Assembly: GCF_002276225.1 (NCBI RefSeq)
Contig: NZ_NQNY01000008.1
Coordinates: forward strand, 1-52,348
DNA: 52,348 nucleotides
Direction of reading: 5' to 3'
From: Mycoplasmopsis agassizii
GTDB taxonomy: Bacteria > Bacillota_I > Bacilli_A > Mycoplasmatales > Metamycoplasmataceae
In this document: in pieces, positions 1 through 11,972 of the stretch
Layout: every line of letters begins with the position of its first letter
Numbering within the stretch: position 1 is the first letter of the stretch
Made by a program: the position numbers and the translations under genes
The notes under the pieces: generated by a model
Databases searched by the model: none
What the model was told of the DNA's origin: nothing
What the model saw: only the letters and a program-made list of their open reading frames with translations

Positions 1-426
1 GCAGATAGCATTATTAAATCTCTTGGATCGCAGATTAATAAGATAAATGTTCAAAATGTAGCGATCAACTCTAAAGTAGAAACATTAGCAACTAAAGTTG
101 AAAATCTTGAAATCAAATTTGATAATCTTGAAACTAAAGTAGATAATCTTGAAGTTCAGGTTAATTAAGTGAAAGAACAAAATAAAGACCTTTATTCTAA
201 AGTTGAAAATCTAGAAGCACAAGTTAAGGAAGTAAAAGAACAAAATAAAGATCTTTATTCTAAAGTAGAAAGTCTTGAAACTCAAGTTAAAGAGGTAAAA
301 GAACAAAACAAAGATCTTTATTCTAAAGTAGAAAAACTAGAAGTTCAAAACGAAGGGTTAAAAAAGCAAAACGAAGAAATTGTTGAACAGCTAAAAGAAA
401 TTCTTGAATTAATTAAGAAAAAGTAG
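1..426 (+). pseudogene. Coiled-coil repeat protein, 3' part, broken by an in-frame TAA
   Basis: The reading frame is open from base 1 (the true start lies outside the window) to a TAA at 166-168. It resumes in the same frame with GTG at 169 and runs to TAG at 424-426. Both halves are heptad-rich: the first has repeats of the type KVENLE/KVDNLE, the second three 21-residue repeats beginning VKEQNKDLYSKVE. At the break, the codons that read Lys-Glu-Val in the later repeat units read Asn-stop-Val, so one GAA has probably become TAA. The second half alone could give an 85-residue protein from GTG, but no Shine-Dalgarno sequence precedes it. The composition recalls the short coiled-coil (DUF16-like) proteins of M. 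pneumoniae; that link is a guess. Function unknown. Confidence 0.65.
169..357 (+). repeat. Three tandem 63-bp repeats encoding 21-residue coiled-coil units
   Basis: Units lie at 169-231, 232-294 and 295-357. Each starts with codons for VKEQNKDLYSKVE. They differ mostly at silent or single positions, as expected for units made by recent duplication. The unit length of three heptads keeps the coiled-coil register. Confidence 0.85.
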
Positions 427-548
427 TGTAATTTATACTACATATATATAAATAACGCAAAAAATTCTTTATTAAATTCAAATTTGTGCAAAAAATATGA
501 AAAAAATATTTTTTCAACTTTTAACTTAAAAATACTGCATAATATTTA

Positions 549-647
549 TGTGTGATGTAGGGTTTCTAATCTACACATATAACCCATACGCATCGGTCAC
601 ATCGCACAATTACAAAATAGAGCAATCTAGATGCTCTATTTTTTTTA
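549..647 (+). ncRNA. Candidate structured small RNA ending in its own terminator
   Basis: A 10-bp stem is formed by 549-558 and 599-608, with one G-U pair. Inside it, 560-564 (GGGTT) can pair with 581-585 (AACCC), and 556-559 (TGTA) with 572-575 (TACA). Together these form an H-type pseudoknot or alternative folds. A -10-like CATAAT at 538-543 places a start near 550. The RNA ends in a rho-independent terminator (stem 618-624 / 632-638, then a run of T). No plus-strand gene follows; the next gene is convergent, so this looks like a stand-alone RNA and not a leader. The segment is less AT-rich than its surroundings. It lacks the conserved SRP RNA apical loop and the A-rich tail of preQ1-I riboswitches. 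I cannot name a family. Confidence 0.55.
618..647 (+). terminator. Rho-independent terminator of the RNA candidate
   Basis: TAGAGCA (618-624) pairs with TGCTCTA (632-638) around a 7-base loop, followed at once by a T run. The T tail is on the plus strand only, which fixes the direction of transcription. Confidence 0.85.
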
Positions 648-749
648 TTTTCATAATATATGTACAAGATTAAGTCATTGTTTTGCTAAACTTTTTGTAA
701 AACAAACTATTTAAATAATAAAAAAAGCTTTTAAAATAATGAAAAGTCA

Positions 750-774
750 TAAAAAAACGAACCAAAATGGTTCG
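750..774 (-). terminator. Terminator of the maltodextrin operon
   Basis: CGAACCA (758-764) and TGGTTCG (768-774) form a 7-bp stem with a 3-base loop. On the minus strand it is followed by seven T. It lies 35 bp downstream of the GH65 stop, at the end of the long minus-strand gene series. Confidence 0.85.
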
Positions 775-808
775 TAAATTTTCTTTAAAGTTTTTATTTT
801 GAAGTGGA

Positions 809-3151
809 TTACTTAATTTCAAAAGTTTGTAATTTTTGAATTTTGTAAGGTTGATTATAAATAATTAGTTCAACTTCTTTATCGGCTTCAACTGTAAAGT
901 GTTTCTTATTAATTTTAATATTTAAATTACTATTTTTATATTTGATGCTGTAATTTAAACCATCTCAATCTGAGGCTAGTAAAGGGTTTAAATATAACTT
1001 ACGGTTATAATATTTTAAACCACCATAACCAAAAACGATCATTTGAAATGTTGCAGCTAAGGCACCTGAATGGATTCCAGTATCACTTGAATGAAAGTTA
1101 GAACCTAAATCAATGTTAATAGCGTATTTAAATAAGTTATATGCATAGTCTAAGCGATGGCGATATTCAATTGCACTAATTGCATAGGTTGATGGTGAAA
1201 GCGATGAATCATGTGTAGTCGAATTTTCATAAAAGTCTCAATTTTTTTGTAAATCTTTGACTGTTAAATTATCTTTAAATAATCAATTTAATAAAACTAC
1301 ATCAGCTTGTTTAGTTAATTGTCCACTTAATTTACTAATCCCTTCAGCTGTATTAAATAATTTTTTACCTGCATCACCACGTAATTTAAAGCCTGAAATA
1401 TTTTTCTTTTCCAGGTTTAAATAGGTGTCATTTTCTGGCAAAATACCATCGCTAGTTAGACTTTGTTGCTTTAATTTATTAGCAACATTTTCTAAGTCTT
1501 CCAGTTTATATGGGTAAGGAATTTTGTTGTTGATTTTGACTAATAATTCACTGCTATTTGCTTCTAGATCCTTGATATATTCAATTGCAAGATCTAGATT
1601 AAATTTAGCCATTCTGTTAATATAGGCATTATTATCGATATTACCTTTATATTCATTTGGGCCCATAACATCTGTGATTACGTAGATATCTAATTTGGGG
1701 TTATATTCAGCACGCTGGCTTCATCAAATCGCTGTATCGATAATCATTTCATAACCATATTCGTTCATGAATTCTTGATCATCAGTAACTCGATAATATT
1801 GCTCAACTGCGTAAGCCACATCTGCAGAAACGTGAATTTCTTGAGCACGTGAAGCAATTGGCACCTGTTTACCAGTTTTGATATCAGGTTGACCTCAATA
1901 AGGAGTAACTTCACCTTCGTGTGGAAGTGAAGTTTCTCATGGATATTGGGCACCAAGATGTTTTTTCTCTTGTGCTTTTCTACGAGCGCCATTTAAACCT
2001 AAATAACGATATTTTAAATATTGCCTTGCACGAGCAGGATCTGTAAAAATTAAGTTAGGTAAAATAAATAATTCACTATCTCAATAATTGTGTCCCTGAT
2101 AACCTTCACCCGATAAACCTTTAGCTGCAATACCATAATGGTCGCTATATTTAGGGATAAATGTATTCATTTGATTAATTGAATAATATAGTGCTAAACG
2201 ATCATATTTAGCATTATAACTTTCTCCAATGATATCAACTTCTCACTGTCTAAAAATAGTTTCTCAAGTTACTAAATTTTCATTTTGAATTTGCTCATAA
2301 GAAGTTTTTTTCAAAACTTCGGCAAGGTCATAAGATTTTTTAATAACATCTTTAATATTTAATGATTTAGGTAATTCATCTTGTGATGAATTAACGCTCA
2401 TTAATTTTTCAATTACTGCACTTGTGTTAGATTTTAAAATAAATCTAACTTTGAAACCAATGTTACGGCGTTTCATGAAAAGGACAAAGTCATCATTATC
2501 TTTATAAGGATGTTCTTTGTTATCGTTAAGCACTCTAACTTGTAAGTTTTGAATGACATGTTGCTTTGACTTAGTGCTTTGATATTGATATTGCACTAAA
2601 TTTTCATTATATAGTTTTTTAATACCTTCTTTGAAGTGCATGACTCCATTATTATTACTTGAGCCGTTAATATGAGGCATGATAATAATTTCTGAATCTT
2701 CTCCTTCAAGTTGCTCAAAAACAAATTTTTGAGCAAATAAATGTTTAACACTTTGCGAAACATTTTTATAGTAACTAAAACGGTATTTCTTTTGATTACG
2801 GCTAAAAGTAACGATTCTTTTAATTTGTCCTGATTTTAATTCTAAGGTTTTACTATATTCATCTTGATTAGTAAAAACTAAAAAATCGCCATCAATATAA
2901 ATTTCATTTTGAATTGAGTTAGCTAGATTAGCTAATTCAGATTCTTCATTATCATCACCTTTATTATAAAAACCTGCTAAGAAAAAATCTTCTTTATGTA
3001 AGTAATTATATTCTTCATCAACTGCTCTAATGCCGATGTAGCTATTACCTTGATTAAAAATTGATTCAGTTTTTTTGGCTAGCTTATTTTCATAGCCATG
3101 TTGAGTAATTTCAAGATTATCAACATCATATTTAAGTTCGACTTTATTCAT
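809..3151 (-). CDS. GH65 glycoside phosphorylase (maltose phosphorylase type)
   Basis: 780 residues under table 4, the usual length for GH65. The family cleaves alpha-linked glucose disaccharides with phosphate, giving beta-glucose 1-phosphate and glucose. The catalytic-acid motif reads MGPNEYK, with the general acid at Glu500; the family has GPDEY or GPNEY here. The C-terminal part (YNRKLYLNPLL and on) is the usual beta-sandwich lid. The neighbouring beta-phosphoglucomutase uses exactly the product of an inverting GH65 phosphorylase, which supports maltose or a related disaccharide as substrate; kojibiose, nigerose or trehalose cannot be excluded. ATG at 3151 lies 4 bp after the pgmB stop and has no clear Shine-Dalgarno sequence, so translation is probably coupled. 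The enzyme is cytoplasmic. Confidence 0.9.
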
Positions 3152-3155
3152 ATAT

Positions 3156-3837
3156 TTACTTTGAAGGTGTATCTCTCTTTTCTGCTAGTTTAATGATTTC
3201 TTCTAAGTTTAATTCAGTTGTATCTTGTACGATCACATTACAATAATTTTCTCAATCAGCTTCAACTCCATGAGTTATTCCGACTGTGAAAAGTCCTGCA
3301 GCTTTTAAGCCTTTAACACCTTCAAGAGCATCTTCAAAACCAATTACTTGTGGTTTTTGAAGACCTAAACCTTTAACACCATTTAAGAAAATATCTGGTG
3401 CAGGTTTACCCTTTTTAACTAACATAGGATCTACTGTAAAATCAAAATAAAATAGTAGTCCTAATGAATCTAAAATGCGTACTGCATTTTTTGAACTTGA
3501 TGTGATTGCCATTCTCAAGCCCATTCTTTTTGCTTTTTTGATTAAATCTTCCATTCCTGGTAAGATATCTTTTTTCTTCAGTTCAGATTTTAATAAATTT
3601 ACATAGTATTCATTTTTTTCTTTTAAGATTCTTTTGAATTCTTCTTCACTAAATTCATTAGATAATGCTTTCAGTTTTAAAATAGCAGTTAAAGTATCTG
3701 CTCTTGATAAACCTTTTAATCTTGCATTATCTTCTTCTGTATACATTATTCCATAACGCGCTAGCGTTCATGATCAAGCACGGTAGTGTAAACTTGAAGT
3801 TTCCGTTATCACCCCATCTAAATCAAAAATTAACCCT

Positions 3838-3851
<14 letters not shown>
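3156..3851 (-). CDS. pgmB: Beta-phosphoglucomutase (HAD superfamily)
   Basis: 231 residues. It begins MRKIKGLIFDLDGVITE, with the HAD nucleophile Asp10 and acid/base Asp12. The cap domain follows, then the AITSSS motif II, a lysine in VKKGKPAPDIF, and GFEDALEGVKGLKAAG as the acidic motif. It converts beta-glucose 1-phosphate to glucose 6-phosphate and so feeds the phosphorylase product into glycolysis without spending ATP. The start at 3851 is chosen because it includes the catalytic DxD; a later Met would drop it. The 5' end overlaps the preceding GH13 gene by 14 bp, which indicates translational coupling. Confidence 0.94.
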
Positions 3852-5490
<1,639 letters not shown>

Positions 5491-5531
5491 TTATAAAATA
5501 AAATTATTTTAAAATAAATTTAAAATAATTT

Positions 5532-6620
5532 TTAATTAATTCTCTTTTCAGTTTTGGTGTCAAAAAAATATGCCTTTTCTTTGTTAAAAGAAAGTAAATA
5601 TTTTTTATTTAATTCTAAGTTTTGCCCAGGTGGCATGGTGACTATAAAGAAGGTTTCTGAACTAGCAGCGAATTGCCCTTGTTCTTCTTTACCTAAGATT
5701 TCATAAAGAATCAATTCACACTTAACATGTGCTGCATTTTCATCTTTTTTATAAACGCTGATATTTTCACTGCGAATTCCAAAGTAAACTTCTTGTCCTT
5801 CATAAGGTTTAAGTTTAACTTTATCAGTATCAGAAACTTTCATTTTTAATCAGTTATCTTTAGAGATATATCCATCAGTATAATTTACTTTGACAACGTT
5901 CATAGTCGGGTTACCAATAAACTTAGCAACGAATAAATTGCTAGGATTATCATATAATTCACGTGGTTTTCCAATTTGTTGGATAATTGAATTATCCATT
6001 AAAACAATGCGATCGCTCATAGTCATAGCTTCAAGTTGATCATGTGTTACATAGACAGTTGTTGTTTCTAATAACTTATGAATTTTTACAATTTCACTAC
6101 GCATATTTTCTCGTAACTTAGCATCTAAATTAGATAATGGTTCATCCATTAAAAATAAAGATGGCTTACGAGCAATAGCTCTTCCTAGAGCAACACGTTG
6201 GCGCTGACCTCCTGAAATATCACTAGGTTTATTTGATAGATATTGATCAATTTTTAAGATGCTCGCAACATCATTAACACGGCGATTAATTAAGTCACGT
6301 GGTTCATTTCTAACTTTAAGTCCATATGCGATATTGTTATAAACATTCATATGGGGATATAAAGCGTAGGATTGAAAAACCATCGCTATATCACGATCTT
6401 TTGAAGATAAACCATTGACACGCACATTATCAAAAAGTAAGTCGCCTTTGGTAATTGAATTAAGCCCTGCTAACATTCTAAGAAGTGTTGATTTTCCTGA
6501 GCCTGAAGGACCTAGTAAGGCGATAAATTCTTTATCGTTAATGACAAAGTTAATATCCTGCAGTGTATAGTTTTCACGCCCTGCATATTTTTTGGCGACA
6601 TTTCTAAATTCAATTTTCAT
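5532..6620 (-). CDS. msmK: Sugar ABC transporter ATP-binding protein (MsmK/MalK/UgpC type)
   Basis: 362 residues, normal for the CUT1 ATPases. Walker A GPSGSGKST is at about 37-45, the Q-loop in VFQSYALYPH at 81-90, the signature SGGQR at 136-140, Walker B LFLMDEP at 155-161, and the switch His193 in VTHDQ. The remaining ~120 residues form the OB-type regulatory domain with one TGA-encoded Trp at the junction. It powers the two permeases encoded upstream. Its ATG shares one base with the stop of the upstream permease (TAATG). Confidence 0.93.
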
Positions 6621-8299
6621 TATTTAACTGCTCCTTTTGTTAAGCCACTAACTAAGAATCGTTGAGCAACAACGAATAAAATAGTTAAAGGTATTCCTGT
6701 GACAATTGCTCCTGCCAAGAAAACATATTGTCTAACAGTTGAACCTGTACCTGATATTAGTGTTCTTAGTCCTGCTGCCATTGTTAAGTCTTTACTTCCA
6801 TCGACAGTTGCAGGAACTAATAATCTAGGTAAAATAACATCACCAAAAGGACCTATAAATGATCATAATGCAACAATTGCTACCATTGGTTTTGCTAGTG
6901 GTAAAATGATGGTTGTAAAAACTTTAAAAGTATTTGCTCCATCAATTCTAGCAGCTTCATCTAAATCAACTGGAATTGAATCTAGATAGCCTTTTAAAAT
7001 AAAAGTGTTACCTGTTAAACCACCACCTGTATAAATAATGATTAGAAAAACTCAGACAGGTATCGATGCTAGTTGATATAAAACTAAAAAGGCAGTTAAT
7101 GCAGCGATTGAAGGCACCATTTGTAAAAGCATAACTGTAATAATTGATGAACGGCGACCTTTAAAGTGAAACCTACTAAAAGCATAGGCGAGTAACAATG
7201 TAAAAATAACTGTTAAAATCATCGTTAAACTTGCGACTAAAACAGAATTACCTAGTCAATAAAGAAAATCTGTTTGACCATTAAATAATTGCTGATAGTG
7301 GAAAACTGCACTTTCAGCTGCAAAGCCTGAAGTTGTTCCTAAATACTGCCCACCACTACCATCAAATGACATTACAATCATTTGTACAAGCGGCAGTAAA
7401 ACTGCGACTGCTCAAAATAATAGGATTATGTAAGAAAAAAACATCCCAATAATTTGTGAAATCGTTAAAGGTGGTAAGTCAGATAATCTGATAAATTTAC
7501 TTGTTTCATTAATATGCGTTGCAAATTCTGAAACATTAAAACCTTTAATTAAATTACTTTGTTCTTTAATTAATTCATAATGTCTAACTGTTTCTTTTGA
7601 GATTTCATCGTAAGATAAAAACTGACTAAGAGAGTATTTACTTTTTTTATTTAAGTAAATAGTTTGCTCATGAAATAGAATTTCAAACTTAGCTAAATTA
7701 ACGAAGATCTCTTCAGGAAAAGATTTAAAGCCATTTAAATTTTTCTCGATCAATTTAGCAGCATTAATCTTATTGTTATAAAAATAATTTCTGACAATAT
7801 CTAAATCATAATTTAAAATTATTTGTTTTTCTTCTTGCGCTTTTTCAGTGCTTAATAAAAATTTATTAATCACATTTTTATAGGAAACTAAATTAGTTTC
7901 AACATGATAAGTAATTACTTTTTTAATTTTTTCAACAACTTTTAAATTAGCTTTTGCTGAGCTAAAACTAATAGGTGAAAAACTTGTAAATAAGCTAAGT
8001 AACTTAACTAGAACAATTTGATTAATGGTATCTTCATCTTTTTTAATTGCTAGTTGCTGAGATAAAATTGTTGCTGAATTTTTTAAATCATTATGTTTTA
8101 AATATTGCACAATTTGAAAAAAATCATTATTGCTGATTAAATGTTTAGCACGTGCATTACGCAGCACTAAATTTAATCTATCAACTATTTCTTTTTTAAC
8201 TTCAATTCTAAAAGAGCGAGCATAAGAATTTGCTAAAGGATTTAGCGAATTTAATGTTCTTTTAAAATTATGTTTTAAAACATCTTGGGTTAGACTCAT
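6620..8299 (-). CDS. MalG-type permease with a ~280-residue N-terminal extension
   Basis: 559 residues; MalG-type permeases are usually 270-300. Residues ~283-559 are the normal permease, with about six membrane helices and the cytoplasmic EAA loop DEAARIDGANTFKVFTTIIL that docks on the ATPase. Residues 1-280 (from MSLTQDVLKHNFKRTLNSL) are hydrophilic, mostly helical and lack membrane segments, so they should lie in the cytoplasm. One frame runs without break from the extension into the permease, and the ATG at 8299 lies 2 bp after the upstream stop, so the extension is really part of the gene. I do not recognise a domain in it. Confidence 0.9.
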
Positions 8300-8301
8300 A
8301 A

Positions 8302-10914
8302 TTACACTGTATCCTTTCTAAATGCTCTTGATCTTAAAAATAAAACTGCTGAAATTCCTACTATAAAAATTGACATAATAATAGTGAAAGCTGAAGCTAA
8401 ACCAATTTGGTTATCAGAAGAAGTTGTTAAATTAAAGATTAAAGAAATAATAATATCTGTAGGTCCAGGATTCCCCGGAAGCCCTGCTGGTCCTACACCA
8501 CCAGCACCAAAAAGGTAAATAATTCCAAAGTTATTAAAGTTGAAAATAAATTGTCCAATTAATAATGGTGCAACTTGTTGCAAGATAAGAGGTGCTGTAA
8601 TTCTTAAGAATGTATTAATTTTTGATGAACCATCAATTTCTGCTGCTTCATATAAATCTGATGAAATTCCTTTTTTAATTCCTGTGACTAACATGAAAAC
8701 ATATGAAGAGCCTAATCAGGTTTGAATTAAGACTAAAATTAGTCTTGATAATTGTGCATCTTGAGAAAAATTAATATCTGTATTAAAGAATTGGTTGTAG
8801 TAAGCATTTCCTGTTCTAGCACCTAAAAAAGCTGCTGAGAAAAATAAAATTGTTGCAAAAGCAGGTACTGCTCAAGGTAAAATGTAAACCATTGAAAAGA
8901 ACTTTTTACCTTTAATTCTAGGATTATCTAAAATTAAAGCAATCACTGTTCCAATTACAACTGTTAGTGCAGTAACTGAGAATGTTCATATTACCGTTCA
9001 GCCTGAAACATATGCAAAAGATTCTGAATAGCCACCTGTAAATACTTCTACAAAGTTATCAAAGCCATTTCATGATAAAGGATTACCAGGAGGCTGTGAT
9101 GTTACACTATAGTTAGTGAAAGCGATCAAAATAGTTGTTGCTAAAGGTAAAATAACTATAAAAGAAATTGTCACTAAAGCAGGTAGAGAAATTAAAATTG
9201 GTAAGCCTGTACCCATTAAAAATTTCTTCATATCACGCACATTTGCAGGGCGATATCCAAATTCTCTATAAAATCCACTACGATAAGCGTTATGAGATGT
9301 TGAGATTCAAATGATTAGTGAAAAGGTTAATAAGATTAACGCTATTACACCTTCAACAATTCGATACCTAGCATCTGCATAAACCGTTCCTAAAATAGGG
9401 TGATTAAATTTAACGGGTGATAAATCGAATAATCCAAAAATACCATTTCCATCATTTGAGCCATAGGCTCCAAAAAATGTTGGTAGTGCTATTGCATAAA
9501 TAAAAACAGCACCGATGAAAAAGATTAATCCTTTTGTATATTCTTTATTTAGAATTTGTCCTAAACCAGGAAATAAAATAGATAATAGCATTGCCATTCA
9601 TCTTTGACCCTTAAATGCCTTTGTAGGAATTTTCTTAATTTCATCATCCACAGTTGTAAACATGACTTTAAGAATCTTTTCTTTTTGTTTTCTTTTATCT
9701 ATTTTTAGAAAACGTAGTTGTTCAGATTTAGAATAAAATGCATCACTGATTTTAGCTTCTCTTAATTCTAATTTTCTTTTAAATTTAAGTTCAGCTAATT
9801 CATTTTTATAAGCTTGTTTTGTCATTGTCAAAACTTTGCTTTTGTGAATTTTAATTTTTTCTAAATATTTTGCTTTGATATCAACTTGTTTATCTTTGAT
9901 ACTATTTTGATTTTTTGCACCAATTGTTTTTATTTGATTTTGTAAATCAATAATTTTGTTATCAAATTCTAAATCTGATTCCATAATTTTTCTGTAAGCA
10001 ACAATTTTATGAGTTAGTAAAACATAATTACTTGCCGCTTCAAAATTTTGTTTTTTTGAAATTGATTTTAATTTATTTTGGAGAACCAAAATACTTTTAT
10101 AGAGATTATGATTTTTAAATTTATCTTCAGGTAAAGTTAAAAATTTATTTATATTATTATAAGAAGATTCTTCAACTTTTGCTACTGCTTCATTGTAAGA
10201 ATTAATACTAATATTTTCTTTTTTCAAATTCTTAATAGCATCTTTATAATCAATTTTTGATTTTTTTAATTTGCTATTTTTTAAATCAAGATAATTTTTA
10301 TTTTTGCTTTTATAAGCTTCATAAATTTTTTTATATTTATTTTTATCTTGATCTAATAATTCAGCATACTGTTTTGTAAGTGTTACTTTTTTACTATTTT
10401 GATCTAGAAAATATTTGTTTTTTAAACGTTCTAATTTCTTATTTTTTTCATTAGTTAATTCATTAATTAGATTTTGATCTTTTTCAGAATAAACAAAATT
10501 CTTTTTTTGACTTTTCAAATTATTTAAATCATTTGAGATGGTGCTAATTTGACTTGTATTATTTTTAGATTTTAAAAATATTAATTTACTTTCTAATTCA
10601 TAAATTAATGAATCTAAACTTTTACCATTTATAATTTGTGCTTTTCTTTTGATAGTGTCAATTTTATTTTGATATAAATCAATTATATTTTTAACTTCTT
10701 TTTTATAAATTCTTTTTAAAGCATGTAATTCTAGTTTAACACTTTTTGAATTTTGAAAAGCATTATATTTTTGTTCTTTTAACAAAACTTTTAAATATCT
10801 TTTTTTACTTTTATATTCGGATTTTACGGACTTTTGAATAACTGATAAATTACTATTATCAACCATCTTTATGATTCTAGAATCTTGAACATAATTTAAT
10901 TTTAATGTTGACAT
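8302..10914 (-). CDS. MalF-type permease with a ~440-residue coiled-coil N-terminal extension
   Basis: 870 residues; typical MalF-type permeases have 290-500. Residues 1-439 are Lys/Glu-rich and coiled-coil-like (for example LKVLLKEQKYNAFQNSK). They are followed by a hydrophobic helix (MAMLLSILFPGLGQIL), further membrane segments, and the EAA loop YEAAEIDGSSKINTFLRI near the C-terminus. It forms the heterodimeric channel with the MalG-type partner. A strong GGAGG lies about 9 bases before the ATG at 10914, inside the 3' end of the preceding gene, so the long start is well supported. The extension is lysine-rich and AT-rich like the cytoplasmic extension of its partner. Confidence 0.9.
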
Positions 10915-10916
10915 AA

Positions 10917-11483
10917 TTATGTAACCTCCGAAATTTTTAGTGTTTTTAATTTGTGCTTATGAAAAGGACATTCAATAAAATTAAACTCACCGTTGGGAAT
11001 ATTTTGAATATCACTTGAAGATAAATTAATGATTAATTTTTTGCTAATATCATCGTTTCTACAATATTTAGTTTTACTTGTTTCAATTACTAACTCAATT
11101 GAATTTATTAAATCTTCATTTTTGTTATCAATAATTGGCTCTATATAAATTAATAAATTTTCAATTTTTTCTTTATTTAAAAAAGCGTTGTTTATTAATT
11201 TGAATTCATCTTCTTTTATTAAAGATGAGAGTGCTAAATAAATATTTAATTTATTTTTTTCTTCATCATTTAAATTAATTGGTGAACGATTTTCAAGACC
11301 TTTATAAAATGAATTTATTAAAATTTTTAATTCATCATTAATCTCTATATATTTTTTTCATTCACTATCTTTAAGTTGTTGAAAATAATTATTAAGTGTT
11401 TCAATTTCATTAAATGTACCATTAGAAATATCATATTTTTTATTATTAATTTCGCACTCTAAAATTAATTTAATTGCAGGCAT
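10917..11483 (-). CDS. Unknown soluble protein within the sugar-transport operon
   Basis: 188 residues, MPAIKLILECEINNKKYDIS at the N-terminus, no signal peptide and no membrane helix. It is acidic and Asn/Ile-rich, with four cysteines (one early at residue 10, one in ETSKTKYCRNDD, one in FIECPFHKHK). The CPFHKHK end might bind a metal, but no family is recognised. The ATG overlaps the upstream stop by one base (TAATG). The 3' end carries the Shine-Dalgarno sequence of the MalF-type gene, so it is firmly part of this operon. Several in-frame TGA codons make it invisible under the standard code. Confidence 0.75.
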
Positions 11484-11968
11484 TATGCTCACCTTCTTTG
11501 GTTATTAACGTAGAAACGATTTTGTTTGAGTAATACAAAAATATAAAATAATAATGCAAGTAAAACAACATTAAAAATTGTAATTAAAACTGATAATCAA
11601 ATTGGACTTGATGGTGTTAATCAAACAGATAATATAGAAGCAATATTTACAAATGATCAAAATAAGACATAGATATATCCTACTTTAATACTCTTTCATG
11701 CAAAATAATTTAAGATTGCATAAAATATATAAACAATTGAATTAATAACTATTTTAATTATTAGTATTTGCCTAAATTTTACTCATGCTTCATCTTCAGA
11801 AATAATGTTTTGTGAACTAGCAAAATCTGTTAGTGCTTGCTGATCATAAAGGCTTACTAAAACATTAATAACATACAAACTAATGATTGCTAAAATTACC
11901 CCTAATATTGTAAAAAAGAGCCATTTTTCAATGGCAACTTTTGTGCTTTGATTAAAATCAAATTTCAT
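11483..11968 (-). CDS. Unknown four-helix membrane protein of the sugar-transport operon
   Basis: 161 residues with about four hydrophobic segments, around residues 16-40, 66-90, 94-118 and 122-145, and a basic C-terminus (QNRFYVNNQRRWA). Its ATG lies 4 bp after the stop of the binding lipoprotein and its stop overlaps the next ATG. No family is recognised. Its position between the binding protein and the permeases suggests a role in assembly or gating of this transporter; that is inference from position only. Confidence 0.75.
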
Positions 11969-11972
11969 TTTA

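Larger units (their letters stand above)
427..808. other. Intergenic region with an RNA candidate and two terminators
   Basis: There is no credible coding sequence. A weak hairpin (423-429 with 435-441) overlaps the stop of the coiled-coil gene and has no T tail. The region then holds the RNA candidate at 549-647 and the minus-strand terminator at 750-774, both listed separately. 660-745 is plain AT-rich DNA in which I see nothing. Confidence 0.6.

Noticed and set aside
169-357. CRISPR-like direct repeats
   Set aside because: The repeats are contiguous, coding and multiples of a heptad unit, with no spacers.
549-647. SRP RNA or preQ1-I riboswitch identity for the structured RNA
   Set aside because: There is no GGAAG-type SRP loop. 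A loop segment resembles the preQ1-I loop (TTCTA...TACAC), but the A-rich 3' tail and P2 partner are missing and no target gene follows.
1765-1992. 75-residue minus-strand open frame inside the GH65 gene, and similar frames such as 6699-6989 (+) and 25397-25663 (-)
   Set aside because: They lie in other frames of well-supported genes and show no family features.
8302-10914. Separate coiled-coil gene followed by a permease gene
   Set aside because: The join is a TGA (Trp) codon in one frame with no other stop, and the only good ribosome binding site is at 10914.
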